Assembly: GCA_019843655.1 (NCBI GenBank)
Contig: JACDQD010000005.1
Location: 25,988,954 to 26,052,953, forward strand
Direction: 5' to 3'
Source: Lethocerus indicus
Lineage: Eukaryota; Arthropoda; Insecta; Hemiptera; Belostomatidae
Length of the DNA stretch: 64,000 bases
Shown here: positions 50,401 through 63,600 of the stretch, piece after piece
Position numbering within the stretch: the stretch's first letter is position 1
Layout: every line of letters starts with the position of its first letter
Notes under the pieces: generated by a model
What the model was told of the DNA's origin: nothing
The model's database searches: none
The model's input: only the letters and a program-made list of their open reading frames with translations
Program-made: the position numbers and the translations under genes

Positions 50401-51925
50401 TAGATATTTCCGTAGACAATCAGTCTATAATTCGGTACTGTAAAATTCACCCGCAGAATTTCCTTTTAAATTTCCCTAATCGGAGTCATCATATCATAGG
50501 TATTATGTCTAATGTGGAGGGTTGAATACCAATGAAACTGCGTACTCAATTATATAGTAAATAGCTCGACCTCCATCGCCTTGGTGCCAACGTGTATAAA
50601 ATCGTGATCATTTTGATGTGATCCTCACAGTGAAAGTACTGTTTGTGTTTTTAATCTTCCCTCGACATGTTTATAGCTGCTGTAATTGAATATCGAATTT
50701 ACATTTGTAAATTCTAAAAGAAAAAAATTAAATCGAAGAAATTTCTTATCAGTAATAATATTTTATTTCTACCGTACATAGCGAAAATGTTGCACTAAAT
50801 AATAATGCCACCAAAATGTGCATGGATTTTCAAAGATATTCCAGTGGGGAGGAAGTGAATTTAATTCCTTCATGTATTTCAAGTCAATGGCACACGTGTA
50901 ATTACTTAAAAGCTCTCACCAAATACACAGTCGAAATAAGAGTGCTGAGTAAATGTTCACTACATGGATTTATTCTTGATCCCAATACGGATTGTAATTA
51001 ACTATGAATTTCGAAAGAGTTGTTCACCGGGTTTTAATATTTTTTTTATAATACGTAGAAAATTTGATATTCGATTTTCTAATGGCGAAGTAAAAAAAAA
51101 TTGTGCTTCATATCCACAAGTCTTGCCTTGCACAAACAGTGCCTTGCTATTATTAACTGACCTATGTGAGCGGCTAGATAAATGGCATCTCAACATGAAG
51201 GTTTTACTAACTCGGTCCACGATTACACCCCTCGTGTACCTTCCGACATCAACAATAGATTTAATACCGGGTAGGGGTCTTATCAAACAATCGAATAAGA
51301 AGGACTTGGAATGGATAGCCTCCTGCAAAGAAAATTTGGAGAAAGAATTGAAATGTGTCTAAGAGTGAATCAGATTGTTAACTCTATTAAAAATTACAGT
51401 TTTCATGGTAATTACAGTTCACAATATTTACCGGGGGAATCCATTAAAGAAAATAAGTTATGCAACACAGATGTTTCTAAATTACGCTTAGATGTTACCA
51501 ATTATAAATATGATACTGGAAAAATGCATTTCTGCATTACGATTCCCGGTTGTTTCTCCATACACAACTCAAAACTTTTCCACTAAAACAAAAAGACATT
51601 AGACATTGTCACACTTTTACTTTAACATCGATTACTTTAATATAGAATAAGAAAAATAAATTATCTTTTAATAAGCTCAAGCCTGGGAGTGTTAATACCC
51701 CCAGGACAATCAGAAACACTAATTTATAAACCTTTTTACACATTTTTTGTTATACAGTATCATCTTAGCAGGCCCCTGCCAAAACCAATGCTTTTGTCAG
51801 ATTTATGTAGATAACTGCACTTACGACAAACGACTGATCATCGGTTCATGGCTCTTATTGATTTTATTTCATAACTTAAGAGTCGACAAATGTACTTTAA
51901 TAAACTTTAATTTATTCTTTTCCAG
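50401..51925. other. Region directly upstream of the leader exon; overlapping open frames
   Basis: Plus frames 50816-51001, 50964-51362 and 51311-51586 overlap in series, and the minus strand is open over 51002-51328. The 132-codon frame ends in a charged, helix-like stretch (KENLEKELKCV). It might be a decayed gene or element; unrecognised. Confidence 0.22.
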
Positions 51926-51980
51926 ATTCGCGAGGGAGAAGGGGAAGGAAATCGAGGAGTGATGCGAGATAGGTGAGCTG
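51926..51980 (+). other. 5' UTR part of the leader exon, with acceptor site and micro-uORF
   Basis: The acceptor is TTTATTCTTTTCCAG, with AG at 51924-51925, preceded by branch-point-like TTTAAT motifs. The UTR is purine-rich, as in exonic splicing enhancers. It contains a four-codon upstream ORF (ATG at 51962, stop at 51974-51976) that ends four bases before the main start and could modulate translation. A good internal donor, TAG followed by GTGAGC (51973), would splice out the start codon if used. Having an acceptor here implies at least one further 5' non-coding exon upstream. Confidence 0.5.
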
Positions 51981-52059
51981 ATGGGAGACGCAGCCATGGG
52001 CTTGAGCTGGTTCATCATACCGGCCCCTGTCCTTCTACTCCCATTCTTTATAATTCAAG
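51981..52059 (+). CDS. First coding exon: signal-peptide leader of an unidentified secreted or membrane protein (partial)
   Basis: The ATG at 51981 opens 26 codons plus one base before a strong donor (CAAG then GTAAAT, intron starting at 52060), so the intron is in phase 1. An in-frame TGA at 51960-51962 fixes the start inside this exon. The peptide begins MGDAAMG and then has an uncharged hydrophobic core, LSWFIIPAPVLLLPFFII, followed by Q and a split codon starting with G. This looks like an endoplasmic reticulum signal peptide with the cleavage region in the next exon. A second in-frame ATG at codon 6 (51996) has a better start context (GCAGCCATGG) and may be the true start; either choice keeps the hydrophobic core. 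Leader exons followed by phase-1 introns are common in extracellular receptors, including immunoglobulin-superfamily genes, but no family-defining domain is present here. No later exon was recognised up to 64000. A single transmembrane segment is the alternative reading. Confidence 0.6.
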
Positions 52060-54219
52060 GTAAATAATTATGTATACAATATTTAATCCAATTTTCATTT
52101 TCTTTTACTTCCAATCGACTATACGCCTGCAAATTTAAGTCGGCCTGTGTCACCATTTTAATTGCAAACATAATTAACGATTTAATGCAGATTAATTTAA
52201 GAGGCATTGAGAATTATTTCTTTAGAAAATGATGAGGGAAAGAAAATTTCTACAACTGTAGAAACCAATTAATTATCCAAATTCGAACCCCGGCGGTGCA
52301 CCGCGTTTTCTTCAATTTCTAACCGAAGTATCTAAAGCTTAACCGTGAATTATGACAGGTGCTTTTTCCGTGGACAATTTAGTCGTAATATTTGTATTTA
52401 GGTAGTATTTGTTTTTATAATGTTCTAGTATACAACGTATAAATACTTTGACTTATTTCATTCACATACTTCTTAAATTAATATGAGATTAATGAAATTA
52501 ATTTAAAGAGATCGTAACTGATACAATTGCGGACAATGTAAAATAACATAAATTATGTTTTTAATGATCTGCCAGATTTAGATTTACGAACCAGTTCATT
52601 GATTAGAACCTACTTGTTTCATAGTCAATTCTGATGTTTCCTGTCATCGGTCCACCGTAATTACTGGGTCGCGTGCGCCCACTTTACTTTTTAACAATCG
52701 TCTACTCAGTTTACCGTAATTACGGTATACAATTCAGAACAATTATATCCCCGGTGGTGGTGGTGGTAGTGGGGGAAAATAGAATGACGGCGATTACGAA
52801 ATAGTTTTTAGGTTACTGCCAGGCTATAATTATATTCGAATTAGGTTGGACCTCCGGATTTATGAATTTATCATGCAACCCGAATTGATCCCCCGATGAA
52901 GTATTATTCCTTGACGAATTTGAGAAAGTCCACTGTATAAAAGTTATTTTTAAATGCGCCAGCCCTAATGTCTTCTATTTCTGCTCTCGGAATTCGGCGA
53001 CGTACACCTGGTCGCCGTCTGCTAATAAACACTTTCGACGAACTTCATAACGCTTCATTGTGGTTGTCATAATATTAGTGGAATTTGCGACCGACTTGCG
53101 ATGATACTTGTGACGATATTCACGATTATCTAATTAAAACAATCTTTAGTTATGTGGCCAGGTACATTCCTACTGTCTCCATTGCAGTCAATTCTGCAAA
53201 TTCTATTTTAAGTGTTACATTTCCCGATTTGGGAACCCTTCCACTATACTCTGATGTTTGTATATGATACAAACAAGTCACCGGAAACGTACATATTCAC
53301 GCTTTAATAGTGAGAATAATATTCAAAAATAATTGCTCGCGATTTACGAATGTAAATTTACTCGGGGAATCGGTGCGGCAGACCCGTCGGTATTGCGACA
53401 TTTTGTCAGACATTTTTCGCCGAGTTTATTATACGAACGGTTCAAAGTGTATTAACACAAGCACTCTTGGTACGGGACGCATAAATTACGATTTTATCGC
53501 GTAGCGTTAAAATCGTGGCACGCACCCCCCAGGCTATCTCTCCGACGTCCTCTTTCCACAACCCAAATCAGCCGACCCTCTCTCCCTTTTATATTCAATT
53601 GTCACTTAAATATTTTTCGCTTTTTATTTTACTCGGCTCCACGATTTTTTTTTTTTTAATAATTAACAAAAATTGGCGTTGTTTTGAAGAACCTTTTTGA
53701 CGCCTATTCAATTTTCCGAAATGTTATTTAATATTTTTCGGGCCAACTCCGTTTCAATAACGCGAAAAACGCTAATGGGACTCTCGACTGCTTCTGGGTA
53801 AAAATTCAATATGCGCTAATTTAATCGCCGCTTCCGAAGTTAAATTCGTGTTATTCATCATGAAGTCCATTTGGGAGAAATGTAAATGATATGAAATTCT
53901 CGGCGATGCATGTCGGAAGGAATTTTCCTTGTCTGTTTATTTGACAACGGTTTCGATCGACTTTGTCGACCATTCGACCATCGACCTTGTAATAAACCAT
54001 CACTACACTTTCTGGCAATTCCATACGTAAAGTTATAAAAATAGTTCAAGTTCACATTTTGGGACAATGAAACATTCATAAGAAAGGGCACTTATATAAA
54101 TAAACAGATAGGAAAATCATTCATGAAACTTTTCATTCATATGTCCGTCTGATATGTAATAGAACACCAATAATATTCCTTAACCGGGTCAATACCTTGC
54201 AATCCCGAAGTCATATTTA
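52060..54219 (+). other. Inferred intron downstream of the leader exon; no gene seen
   Basis: AT-rich sequence after the donor at 52060. A GGT/GGTGGTGG run lies at about 52751-52772, and the frames near 53085-53504 lack usable splice sites. A 13-base T run at about 53645 is followed by island-like sequence. I see no exon with conserved cysteine or tryptophan spacing. Confidence 0.35.
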
Positions 54220-57200
54220 TTGCAAGCGGCCCACCGCCCCTCAGAGCACCTTTCTTCGCCGCATTCCCTTAGAGTTCGCCTTATTTCCACCGATTCCCTT
54301 ACGGCAGATTTTCCTGTAAATTATTTATCGGAACTCGATCAGGACGTGCGCCGAGGCTTAGATTGGGCCGATCCCATACGGAATAAATCTTCCCTCGGTG
54401 GGAAAGTGCGCGCTAATAATTCATTTGGCTTTTCTCAAGCCGCGAATCTATTCAATGCTCGAGTGGCTGTAAACTGTGGGAAATCTTTAACCGCGCGACG
54501 ATTGAAAATTCGTGCCGATCAAGAAACCCGTGAAATAATAACCTCCCAACGAACGTCTGACCCCCATTTTATTCTGGCGTCGAAAATATTCGACGAAACT
54601 ATGAAAACTATGAATTGCGGCAGTTCTATATTCGTTTTTATTACCGATAAAGAGAAATTTTCTTAAACGTAAAGAGACTCCTAAAATATTCAGTTCGGTA
54701 GGCCGAACGGCCATAAATACTAAGCCGACAATTCATGGGGCATAAACGAATTTTACGCTTTCCCTCCTTTCTACGAAGAAAGGAAACTTTGCCTACTGCC
54801 AAAATATATTGGCCTTTATTTATACCAATTGAAAGGTACTTCAAATGAAAGGTACCGGTCACTTCAAAACGGGATTCTAAATATTTATTATATAAACGAG
54901 ACTATTTAAAGTATTTCTAATGTAGACATCATTTGCATTAATTACTTTGCAAATCTGAAACTGAATACCTAATTTCATTAAACCATATATTTACACCACA
55001 AACAGAAATATGCGCGAACAGGAAGTAAAATTAATTTTTATTCTATAACGCGTACAGTGCAAATTCTTTGAAATAATTCATAATCCGAATAAATATCTGA
55101 ATATATTTGTGTTCAGGGCAGTTATCGTTCGGCATTTCACCTCCACCCCCTATTCTTGTTCAGAGCTAAAGCGGTTGCCGGTTGTCGCTATCGTCCGCAT
55201 AAGCACATTACCAATGTAAGGTCTCCGCAGGCCTACTGCTGATTGGGCACAATCGGTACCAATGTAGCTGAGCGAGGCTCAGTATTAGTAACGAAATGCT
55301 ACCGACGACGCTGATAATACAAGAGAGCAGAGAAGGGGTTAGTAAATGTGAGAAGCAAGTGTTCTTTAGTCTTCTGCTCACATGCGTAAAGCGGTATTTC
55401 CGCGAATTTTCACCTCCTCTACACAACAATTAATAAAAAGCTGTTTATGTGTGTGTGTTTGTGCATACATTTATTTTATTTTGTCAAACTTATTACGAGT
55501 AATACAAATAAATGGTAGTTCAACGTTTTGTTTTATAAGGGATAGAAAATATTTCCAATTGCGTACAATTTCCAATGAAATGGCATCGATAAATCAAGGT
55601 TTTAAGAGGAGCAAATTATTCCAACAAGAATCTAGACAGAAGTCCGATAAATAGCCGATGGAGTCTGGCTCAGATCAACGGACTAAGCGAGAAGGGCATT
55701 CCGCCCCAGTGGAGTGGATACTCCGCCTCTTTGTTTCTAAAACCGAGCCACAGGATTACATAAACAGAATCTCTCGGGCGAACTGAAAACAGAGGCCCGG
55801 TGGCCTTAAAACGGGGCGGCGGGCCCTTCTCAAAATAAAAGGGGCAGTTTAAGGCCCAGGGGAGGGAACTGTAGATTGGCAGTTAGGCTAAGCACCGGGA
55901 GTCTCCGACCGAGCGCCGATAAAACCGGCTCTTCGTTAGACACCGTGGGGCCCAACCCCCGGCCTCGGGGCCTTATCCGCACCAATCTACCCCCGGGTTT
56001 AAAGGGGGGGGCCCTCTTAGGTGACATTATTAGCACGTGTAAATACTCCCACTGATAGACACCTTTAATCCACACGTTTCCCATCTAAAATACGCCCACC
56101 AAAATATTCCTCTCCTACGCGACGACATCCTGCCATCACTCTCAATAAAATGTAACAACTACATCGATTGATGAAAATGTTGAATTGGTTGTTTCACTGA
56201 TGCAAAATTTATAAGTGCTCAAGACCAGTTTGATTGTTAATTGCAGATGTTAAACAAATCATGGAGAAACATGTTGCGTCTCCTACATTAATTAATGAAA
56301 AAAAAAGGAATTAATAACTTTTTTTAATTCGAGAAAGATTACCGGTTAAATTCAATAAATATATAAAAACCACTACTCCCCTTTATCCCTATTTCCATTT
56401 TAATCCGGGAATAATTTGAGGGCGTTGGGCCTAAAATAACACAATTATGTTCCGTTTTCATAATTAGAATAGGTAGGGCAATTCACTGTTGCAAATGATG
56501 ATTAATGGAAGGGCGCTTCAAAATCCTGATTATCGTTGAAAATGTATATTTTGTAGGGGGCGTTAATTCAACAATTTTTCCTTCCTCACTGCTCGTAATG
56601 AAATTTCGTTTAATAAAATATTGTACGCGGTTTTTGAAGTTTGCAATGGCGCAGCAGCGACTTCTCCCCTTTCTGATTAATGTCTCTGATAAATATACGA
56701 AAATATAAACAGTCGCCTTTAGTCTTCATTACGTTCTTTCTTTTTTTTCATTGCATTCTTTAAAGGTGCAAATAAATTACCCACCACCGTCCCGGCCGAC
56801 TTTCCCCTTTACGAGACTCAACTATAGAATGTCACACATTTAAATGAACAATGACATCATTCATAATAATAACGGTGTTGATATGCACTGAATTGTATTT
56901 AATGTAAAGAAACCTGTAGGTACCTTGGAGAGTATAGCCATTTCAAAATTTCAGATATGCAAAACATTTTACCCTGAATACTTCTCCCTGTTGTATTGCT
57001 TTCATAAATACGAGATTTGTGACCAAAAAATGATAATACTAAATAGAGATGCGCGGAATTCAATTTATTCAATAAATTTCAGTTGTGATCGTAGAGAGTT
57101 ACCGGGCCGATCGGAAAAATATTCCCGGCGTTGTTCTAACGGACAGAAAGCGAATTATTTAAATAGCCCGAGGAGAGTGGAAGACAATTTCTGGAAGAAT

Positions 57201-57560
57201 CTGCATAATTCCGGGCGGGGAGCAGAAAGAAAATTGAATCCGCTATTAGCGATAAGAGAGTGAGATGGCGTGGCGGGGTGTGGAGGGGACCTACCCCCCC
57301 AGATAAGGAGCATGTTGGGGCGAGTTTTAATGAAGAGGAACCAGCGCCCGGGGCTATGCACCCCGCGCACTAAATTAGGCCCCGCATTAGGCCAGAGCCC
57401 CGACGGCAGTGACCGCCCCCTTTCCCCGTCCCTCCTTTCACCCCGCCTCTACACTCAACCCACTGCCAGCTTTTGCCGGGAAATGAAAATATTTTATTCG
57501 CTACTTTTAATCAAGTTGGCCCTCATACGTACGGGGCTAACGTATTTATAGGGGTCCGCT
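54220..57560. other. Islands at 54220-54560, 55650-56100 and 57090-57560 in AT-rich sequence
   Basis: The first island has a 148-codon plus frame (54220-54666) with a mixed composition but no known domain or splice sites. The third includes a leader-like segment, MKIFYSLLLIKLALI, at 57484, which stops after 22 codons. Confidence 0.28.
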
Positions 57561-60499
57561 GGGGTTTGGAACATCATCACTCGAGCGAATGTCTTCGCCC
57601 ACTATTTGGTTACTTACGGACATCTCGTCAGTAGGAACCTTTTAACTGGACTTTAGATGTGTAAGTTTAATAACAATTAATTTTTTTTCAGAATTGTTAA
57701 TGAACACACCCACTGAGTGAACACAAGCTGTCAGGTTCCAATCCCTACGTGTACCGAATTGTCATTCACTTATTAATTCCAATTGCTTATGAGATAGGTT
57801 ACCTCTTTGTAAGTTATATTCTTATATTTATATTTATAGATAGGATCCACAAACAATTTTAGCAGAACCAATGTGTTGGCAAAATTTAGTCACAGTAGGA
57901 TTCTGTTGTAGGATTTATTCTAAGATGAATGATCGAAATTTAATTGTGCGAATTGTGCATTCATCATCTATAACGTATGATGAATATGTTTAATCGCGTA
58001 TATAAAAATATAATTAAATGCTGAACTTGTGACAGCCCACTCTGTATCTATATTTTACTCGAAGATGAGAAAAAGAACATGTCAAGAGGGCGGACATTTC
58101 TGTTCCTTTCGAGGCGTCCTAATATAAAACTTGTTGCAGCTCCTCCTGACACTGAATGGAGTCGGAGTGTGGCGTTTCAGCGCTACATAAAAGTCGTTTT
58201 TGCTCCGAGGCCCCAAGATTTTACCCACTTCCATTTTCCACCCTTTCCACCCCCGCCCTCCCCTCCCTCTCGCCGAAAGAAAGAAGAAGTTAGTCGGAAA
58301 AATATTATTCGAAAACCGGAGTCACGTGGCCTCGTTCCCAAGAACTCGCTTCGGTGAATATCCGTCCCCGAACCTTTTATTTCTATATTAGGTCGAACGG
58401 ATTCTTCCATTCTCTTATTCTCAAAATTATAGCATCGACTAGCCCACTAAAGAATAAACGCTCGCTGCAAGATAATTTCAGAAGGTGGCACTTTCGTTTT
58501 GTTCACGACGAAACTTTCTCTTCATACTCACAAAACAAAAACAAGTATAATGTTACAAATGCAAATGTTAGCAATGTTACGAATGTTATCACATGTAATA
58601 ATTAGAGTAATTAATTAATATGATTTGTTTGTTGAACACGTGATAACAAACCCTTTATCACTATATACTTCATATTTGGTTACTTTCAATGTACGTATTC
58701 AACTACATTCAATGTAACTATTTTTTTCAAGCTTATTTCTGATAACTATGATACACAAGCGTACTAAAAGAGACTTTTTCATGTAATTCATAAAAACTTA
58801 TGATGAGGAATTAGTTCAGTAAATTTTTGATCCCCAGTTTCTAATACTCTCATTATTTCTAACTAACATTATGGACATTGTATATAATGTCTACTAGTTA
58901 GATATAAATACTTGTTCTTCCTCTGTGCCTGACAGCCTTCGCACAGTTGCCCTTTCTTAATAACCCGCTCCTTGGAAGTCAGTATCGGAACGGGTCAACA
59001 GGTGGCACATTCACTTATCAATATGGCCGGGATTTCAAAATTTGGTCGGTTTCCAATATCGACATTTGCCGTCACTTACTCTTCCGTCGGGCCGTGAATT
59101 TTATCGGCTCACCGAAAAAAAAACGACGAGCGACAACACAACGGGTGGCATCGTGAAACCTGTAGCCGCATACGGGGCTTGGTTTGGAAAATAAAAAATA
59201 AGTTAAATTTGGAGTTAAATGGGACTATAAAATATAACTGAGGCAGACATAAAATCTATATATCAAGAATATTAAAATACAACAAACAGAAGCATATTTC
59301 CTGGGATACGAATCTCTCTCTTAACGATTCCGTACGTGTGATACACGTGAGTGTTTAAATCACTGTGGTTATGTACTCATTAAGAACAATATTTTCTAAG
59401 GAACAAGGGCAAAAAGATATTACACCACTATTCACAGAAATTTGGGCTCAGATATTATTTTTCACGTAAATATGGTTTCTGACAAATATGATCAGACAAA
59501 TATTCGTATCCAAATCATTGATCCAACAGTTACTAAGTACTAGCTTCATGAAGTGAATATGTCAGATTTTCGAAAGCAGAACTGCGTTATGAACATGTTG
59601 GATCGGTGTTGAATTATATTAAATCATTATAGTACAAATCATTCATCGGACTCATCAAGTCCAAGTAACCAAACTTAAGTCATTACATCGGATATAAGTA
59701 TTTACTCAGTTGAAGTGTAGGGTGGAGAATCTGCCGACCTCCACCTCTACGAGGCAGGCGGATTGGCGCATAAGCGTCTTCGTATTTCTCGTCCAAACCA
59801 ATCGACTCACATATAACTTGCTCATCGCGACTAACAAGTTTGGACTTGTTTATGGATGCTTGGGGGATTCGTTTTATGCGAACGCTGTACAACTCCATTC
59901 CGGGAACTTTGGAAACACCGACGGTGCTAATTAGGAAGACGGGTATATTATACAGAGACCACTCAAAACCGACGCAAACAAATTGTAACATACTCATAAT
60001 GACATTTATTTCAGCGGTTGAGCACTAAGAGATTTGTGTTCCGGAAAGATTTATATTTTTGAATTTCGCGCTGTCGAACTGAGACTATGAGCATGAAATT
60101 TCTAATTGATCACGTGGAAAACGTAAATTTAGAAATAAATGGAATTAAGATTTCTTAAGAGAATAATAGGAAAACCTCCTTTCTTATTATTAATAAACGA
60201 AATAATGCAAGCTGCTCATTTCATTACTAAGAATGTAAAAGTTTAATATTTAAAATAAGCGTAAATTGAGTACTTTTTATGCATTAAAATGCAAACATGA
60301 CGTCGGTTTTCTTAATATAAGGATGTATCGGCCATACATTAAAAAAATCGTCATGGATACTCCAATGAATATTTAATACATCGACCAATTAATTACTTAA
60401 ATTATGGATAAATGTAATTAAAGTTGTTTTTAAATAACGCATTATCCTGTAACGTGTAATATCAGATGCAATATTATAGGGAAGGGTAGAAAACTTTTA
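57561..60499. other. AT-rich tract with island at 58060-58340
   Basis: Apart from the minus-strand candidate at 59683 I see only short frames. The island is C-rich around 58235-58275. Confidence 0.28.
59683..59946 (-). other. Candidate coding exon or gene fragment, unrecognised
   Basis: This minus-strand frame has a mixed, globular-looking composition, for example KVPGMELYSVRIKRIP early and LPRRGGGRQILHP near the end, and stops right after 59683. A possible acceptor, CTTCCTAATTAG, lies just upstream of 59946. The plus strand is also open across most of it, which weakens the case. Known family unclear; it could be a terminal exon, a decayed gene copy or chance. Confidence 0.18.
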
Positions 60500-60645
60500 G
60501 TGGAGGAAGCTCTTCCCATCTCTCTACCTTCGTTTCTCCACCATCATTCTCCCTTTTCGTCTCTCTATCTCTCTGTCCTTTCCGCGCTTTCGCCCTCTTT
60601 CGTTCCCTAATATCTCCGTGGAGAGAGAGAGAGAGAGAGGAAAGG
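60500..60645. repeat. Pyrimidine tract followed by GA repeat
   Basis: A CT-rich tract (about 60508-60610) is followed by a (GA) dinucleotide run (about 60618-60640). The two are roughly complementary and could pair. This is a simple-sequence region. Confidence 0.6.
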
Positions 60646-63600
60646 AGTTTTTATTAAATAATTAATAACACTTCGAAACATCTGTTGCAGTTAAGACAAT
60701 TATGCTTTTCGTGGGCAGAGCCCCGGGGCGCGATTAGCCCTCGTTAAATCCGAGGCTGGCTGCTCCGGCGGTAAAACGCCTTAGTTCGACCCTTATGGAA
60801 TACATTAAACATCCCTCCCGCTCGGCTTTCCAGACTGACGGGGCAAACTGGCGCGCAGGGTTTGGCCCCGACCAACTGGTAGGCGGCCCCTATCTAAAAA
60901 TTACTTTTACCAGCGGGCCCTAATTGCCGGTGATTAGTGCCCCATGCGCCTCCACTCAACCTTCCCAATCTTATTTAATTGTCTCCACCGATGAAATATC
61001 GTTTCATCCGATTGCACCGTTACCGGCCCTCCATTCCCTGCTGGTCAAGTACACTAAATAGTTGGTATTTGTCCATCCGCCTTTTAGTTGATATGTAACA
61101 ATTACGTTTCCACCGGTATCTTATTTTATCAATATATATTCGAGTAACTACGATGTGTCGGAATAATACTTCACTCGCGCTATTTTCCTTCTCCACCCAC
61201 ATGGTTGCTACTATCCAAATTATTGTTCAATTATACTTAGGACTTATTAAGAATTATTATTGGACAATTTTAGTCACCTTATATGAAGCTTCCTGGATTA
61301 CAAATTTTTTATACAGTCGTGAAATAAAATTATTACTATTAAATCTATTTAATGTTTAAATACCCCCCAAAAATATTATATTTAAAAATCCCGTAATATA
61401 ATATATATTACCCGTAATAATAAAATATATAAGTTATTTATATTATAAGTCTAAATTTACATTAGACTAATTTCTAACTGCTCTAGTAGTTTGGTACCCA
61501 AACAAAATTAAAAATCCTAGCGCAAAATATGCTAAATGGTTTGCAAGATGTGGGTGAATTAGCAAGCCCCACGTTGGGTATATTCGGCTGGAACAGCAGT
61601 CCTTAATATTAATGCAACCCCCGGAATTCATAATTTATTTTCCGAATTGATACTTTACGAACCCAAAATGTAATCTCAAAGGTAACAAGTTACTCAACCA
61701 GAAATTGCTTCGTTACTTAAGGGCAACAATAATTTCTTGAGTTGGCCAAGTGAAGCCAGGCAAATTGCTACTATTTTTCACCCTAATATGAGCTGTCTGG
61801 AGCTTCCTCGGCCCAAACCTAGTTAAATTACGAAATTTCATCCAATTTACATTTCCATTTAGTCCGACCGTTAGATAAATTACATATTAACGCGAAACGA
61901 ATAAATCGCTATAGGAGAATAACGCCAGGATTAAAATTGAGGATTTCAGCCCAGTTCGACGCTTTTTCAACTAATATAATTATCCATTGTTAATTGATTG
62001 TCCTGAGTATCTGAATTCTTCAGTTATTCAGCAGAAAGGCAATTTGAGTCAGTACACTGTAAAACAGATCGTAATAATACATTTATTATACTCAACATTA
62101 TCAGATAGTATATAATGCATTAACCCTTTAACCGCAGTGAGGCACAACGGATGTGTCTTACTTTTTTTTGCCTTAACCCTCATGTCACGTCATACGTGTC
62201 TCGACTCGATTCATATTTCAGGCGGTTACACCTGCCTCTCGGGGAGCGTGCATTCGAATGGCCACTAAAAGTCAGCGGCCAGGCAGACAGTCTCACGGTC
62301 TCGTTTTAAGAATTAAAATCTGCTTATATTTCTTTCACCGATAAATTCATTGCGGTCGAGTGGGCCGGCCACGCGGAGTATAATGTAGTGAGTTCGGTTG
62401 GAAAATCCGTGCGCACAGTCTCGGAAAAAGAAACGAATTTTATTCGCAAAAAAAATTTTTTTTACTCCATTCTCTCTTCTGGTGACTGGTTTTTTGATTT
62501 TTAATTCTGAACCCATTTATTTCTCCTCACCGTGAGCTCATGCTTGTCGTTGGTTCCTCCACACGAATCGAGTGGAGGTGTCTACTGAAGGTGGGAGAAC
62601 CATCGCAGAGGGAAAACCTTAATCCACTTATCCGGAGATAGTTTATTCCCGGTAAAATGCCCTTCCCGAGAATTGTCGCTAAGTGCTTCCGTAATAACGT
62701 CTCGGGCTCAAAAACGAATTATACTATTGTTCAAAATTGACATTCGGTATATATTCGGCAAATTAAGATTGACATGTAGACTTTTTCTTCTAAGATCAGA
62801 CTACTGAGACGAATATCGAAAATCAGATATAACGGGGTGAAAAATATGGGTACAGCGAGATAATGATAACAAGAAGGTTAGCGAAGGTAGTCCGTGTTAA
62901 AGCGTCGGGAGCTCGGTGCCGGATTTGGCGGGTCGAGTAAAGGATTTGCCGCTTGGGTTGGGCCGGGTACGACTAATGCTCGCTCGTTTCGGATATCCAT
63001 CAGCGGGGATCTTGTTAGCGGGCCCTCCTTCCAGACAGCCCAGTACCGGCTACGATCCTCCGCTCGTCGGATAGCGCCCCAGTAAACTCCGCCTAACAGT
63101 CGCATCCGAATAAACGCTATCGGTTATTTGGGGTTCGTGATCCGGTTAATGCGAGTCCCGCCCAATGAAGGGGGCTGGGGCGGTCCCGGTCCACTCTAAT
63201 CAAAATTATTCCACCTCATTTGGACGCCAGTCGACTCCGATTCTGGTTTCTCCGGCTGTCAGCTTCCGATCTCCAAGGAATTTTTATTAAATAAACGCTA
63301 CTAAATCTCTCAGCCGTTGAATCGATAGTTGAATTAATGAACACATTTATGTTGATATCTAAAACTGGTTCTGTGCTTAGTAATGAAAGAAAATGCAAAT
63401 AAGGTATTCGATTTTAAAACCAGACTCCAGAAATATAACATCATGACTTACGTTTTGCCTATGCTTCCTCCAATTTGAATGGCTAAAACTTGACATAAAA
63501 CACCAGGTAAAACGTAATAACCGCTTTCCAGAAATTAGAAGCGGTAAAGAAACGTTGCCTACTATACATGTTAAATGTACGACGTGATGCTCTCACCTGG

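Noticed and set aside
52275..52310. tRNA B-box-like GGTTCGAA on the minus strand
   Set aside because: No A box, no acceptor stem and no cloverleaf.
54220..54666. 148-codon plus frame
   Set aside because: Looks mixed but matches nothing I know. Probably an island effect, though a protein search would settle it.
57484..57552. Leader-like MKIFYSLLLIKLALI
   Set aside because: Ends after 22 codons with no good donor inside, and it is the tail of a longer chance frame.
61380..61800. Possible mitochondrial insertion
   Set aside because: AT-rich texture only; I could not match it to any mitochondrial gene.
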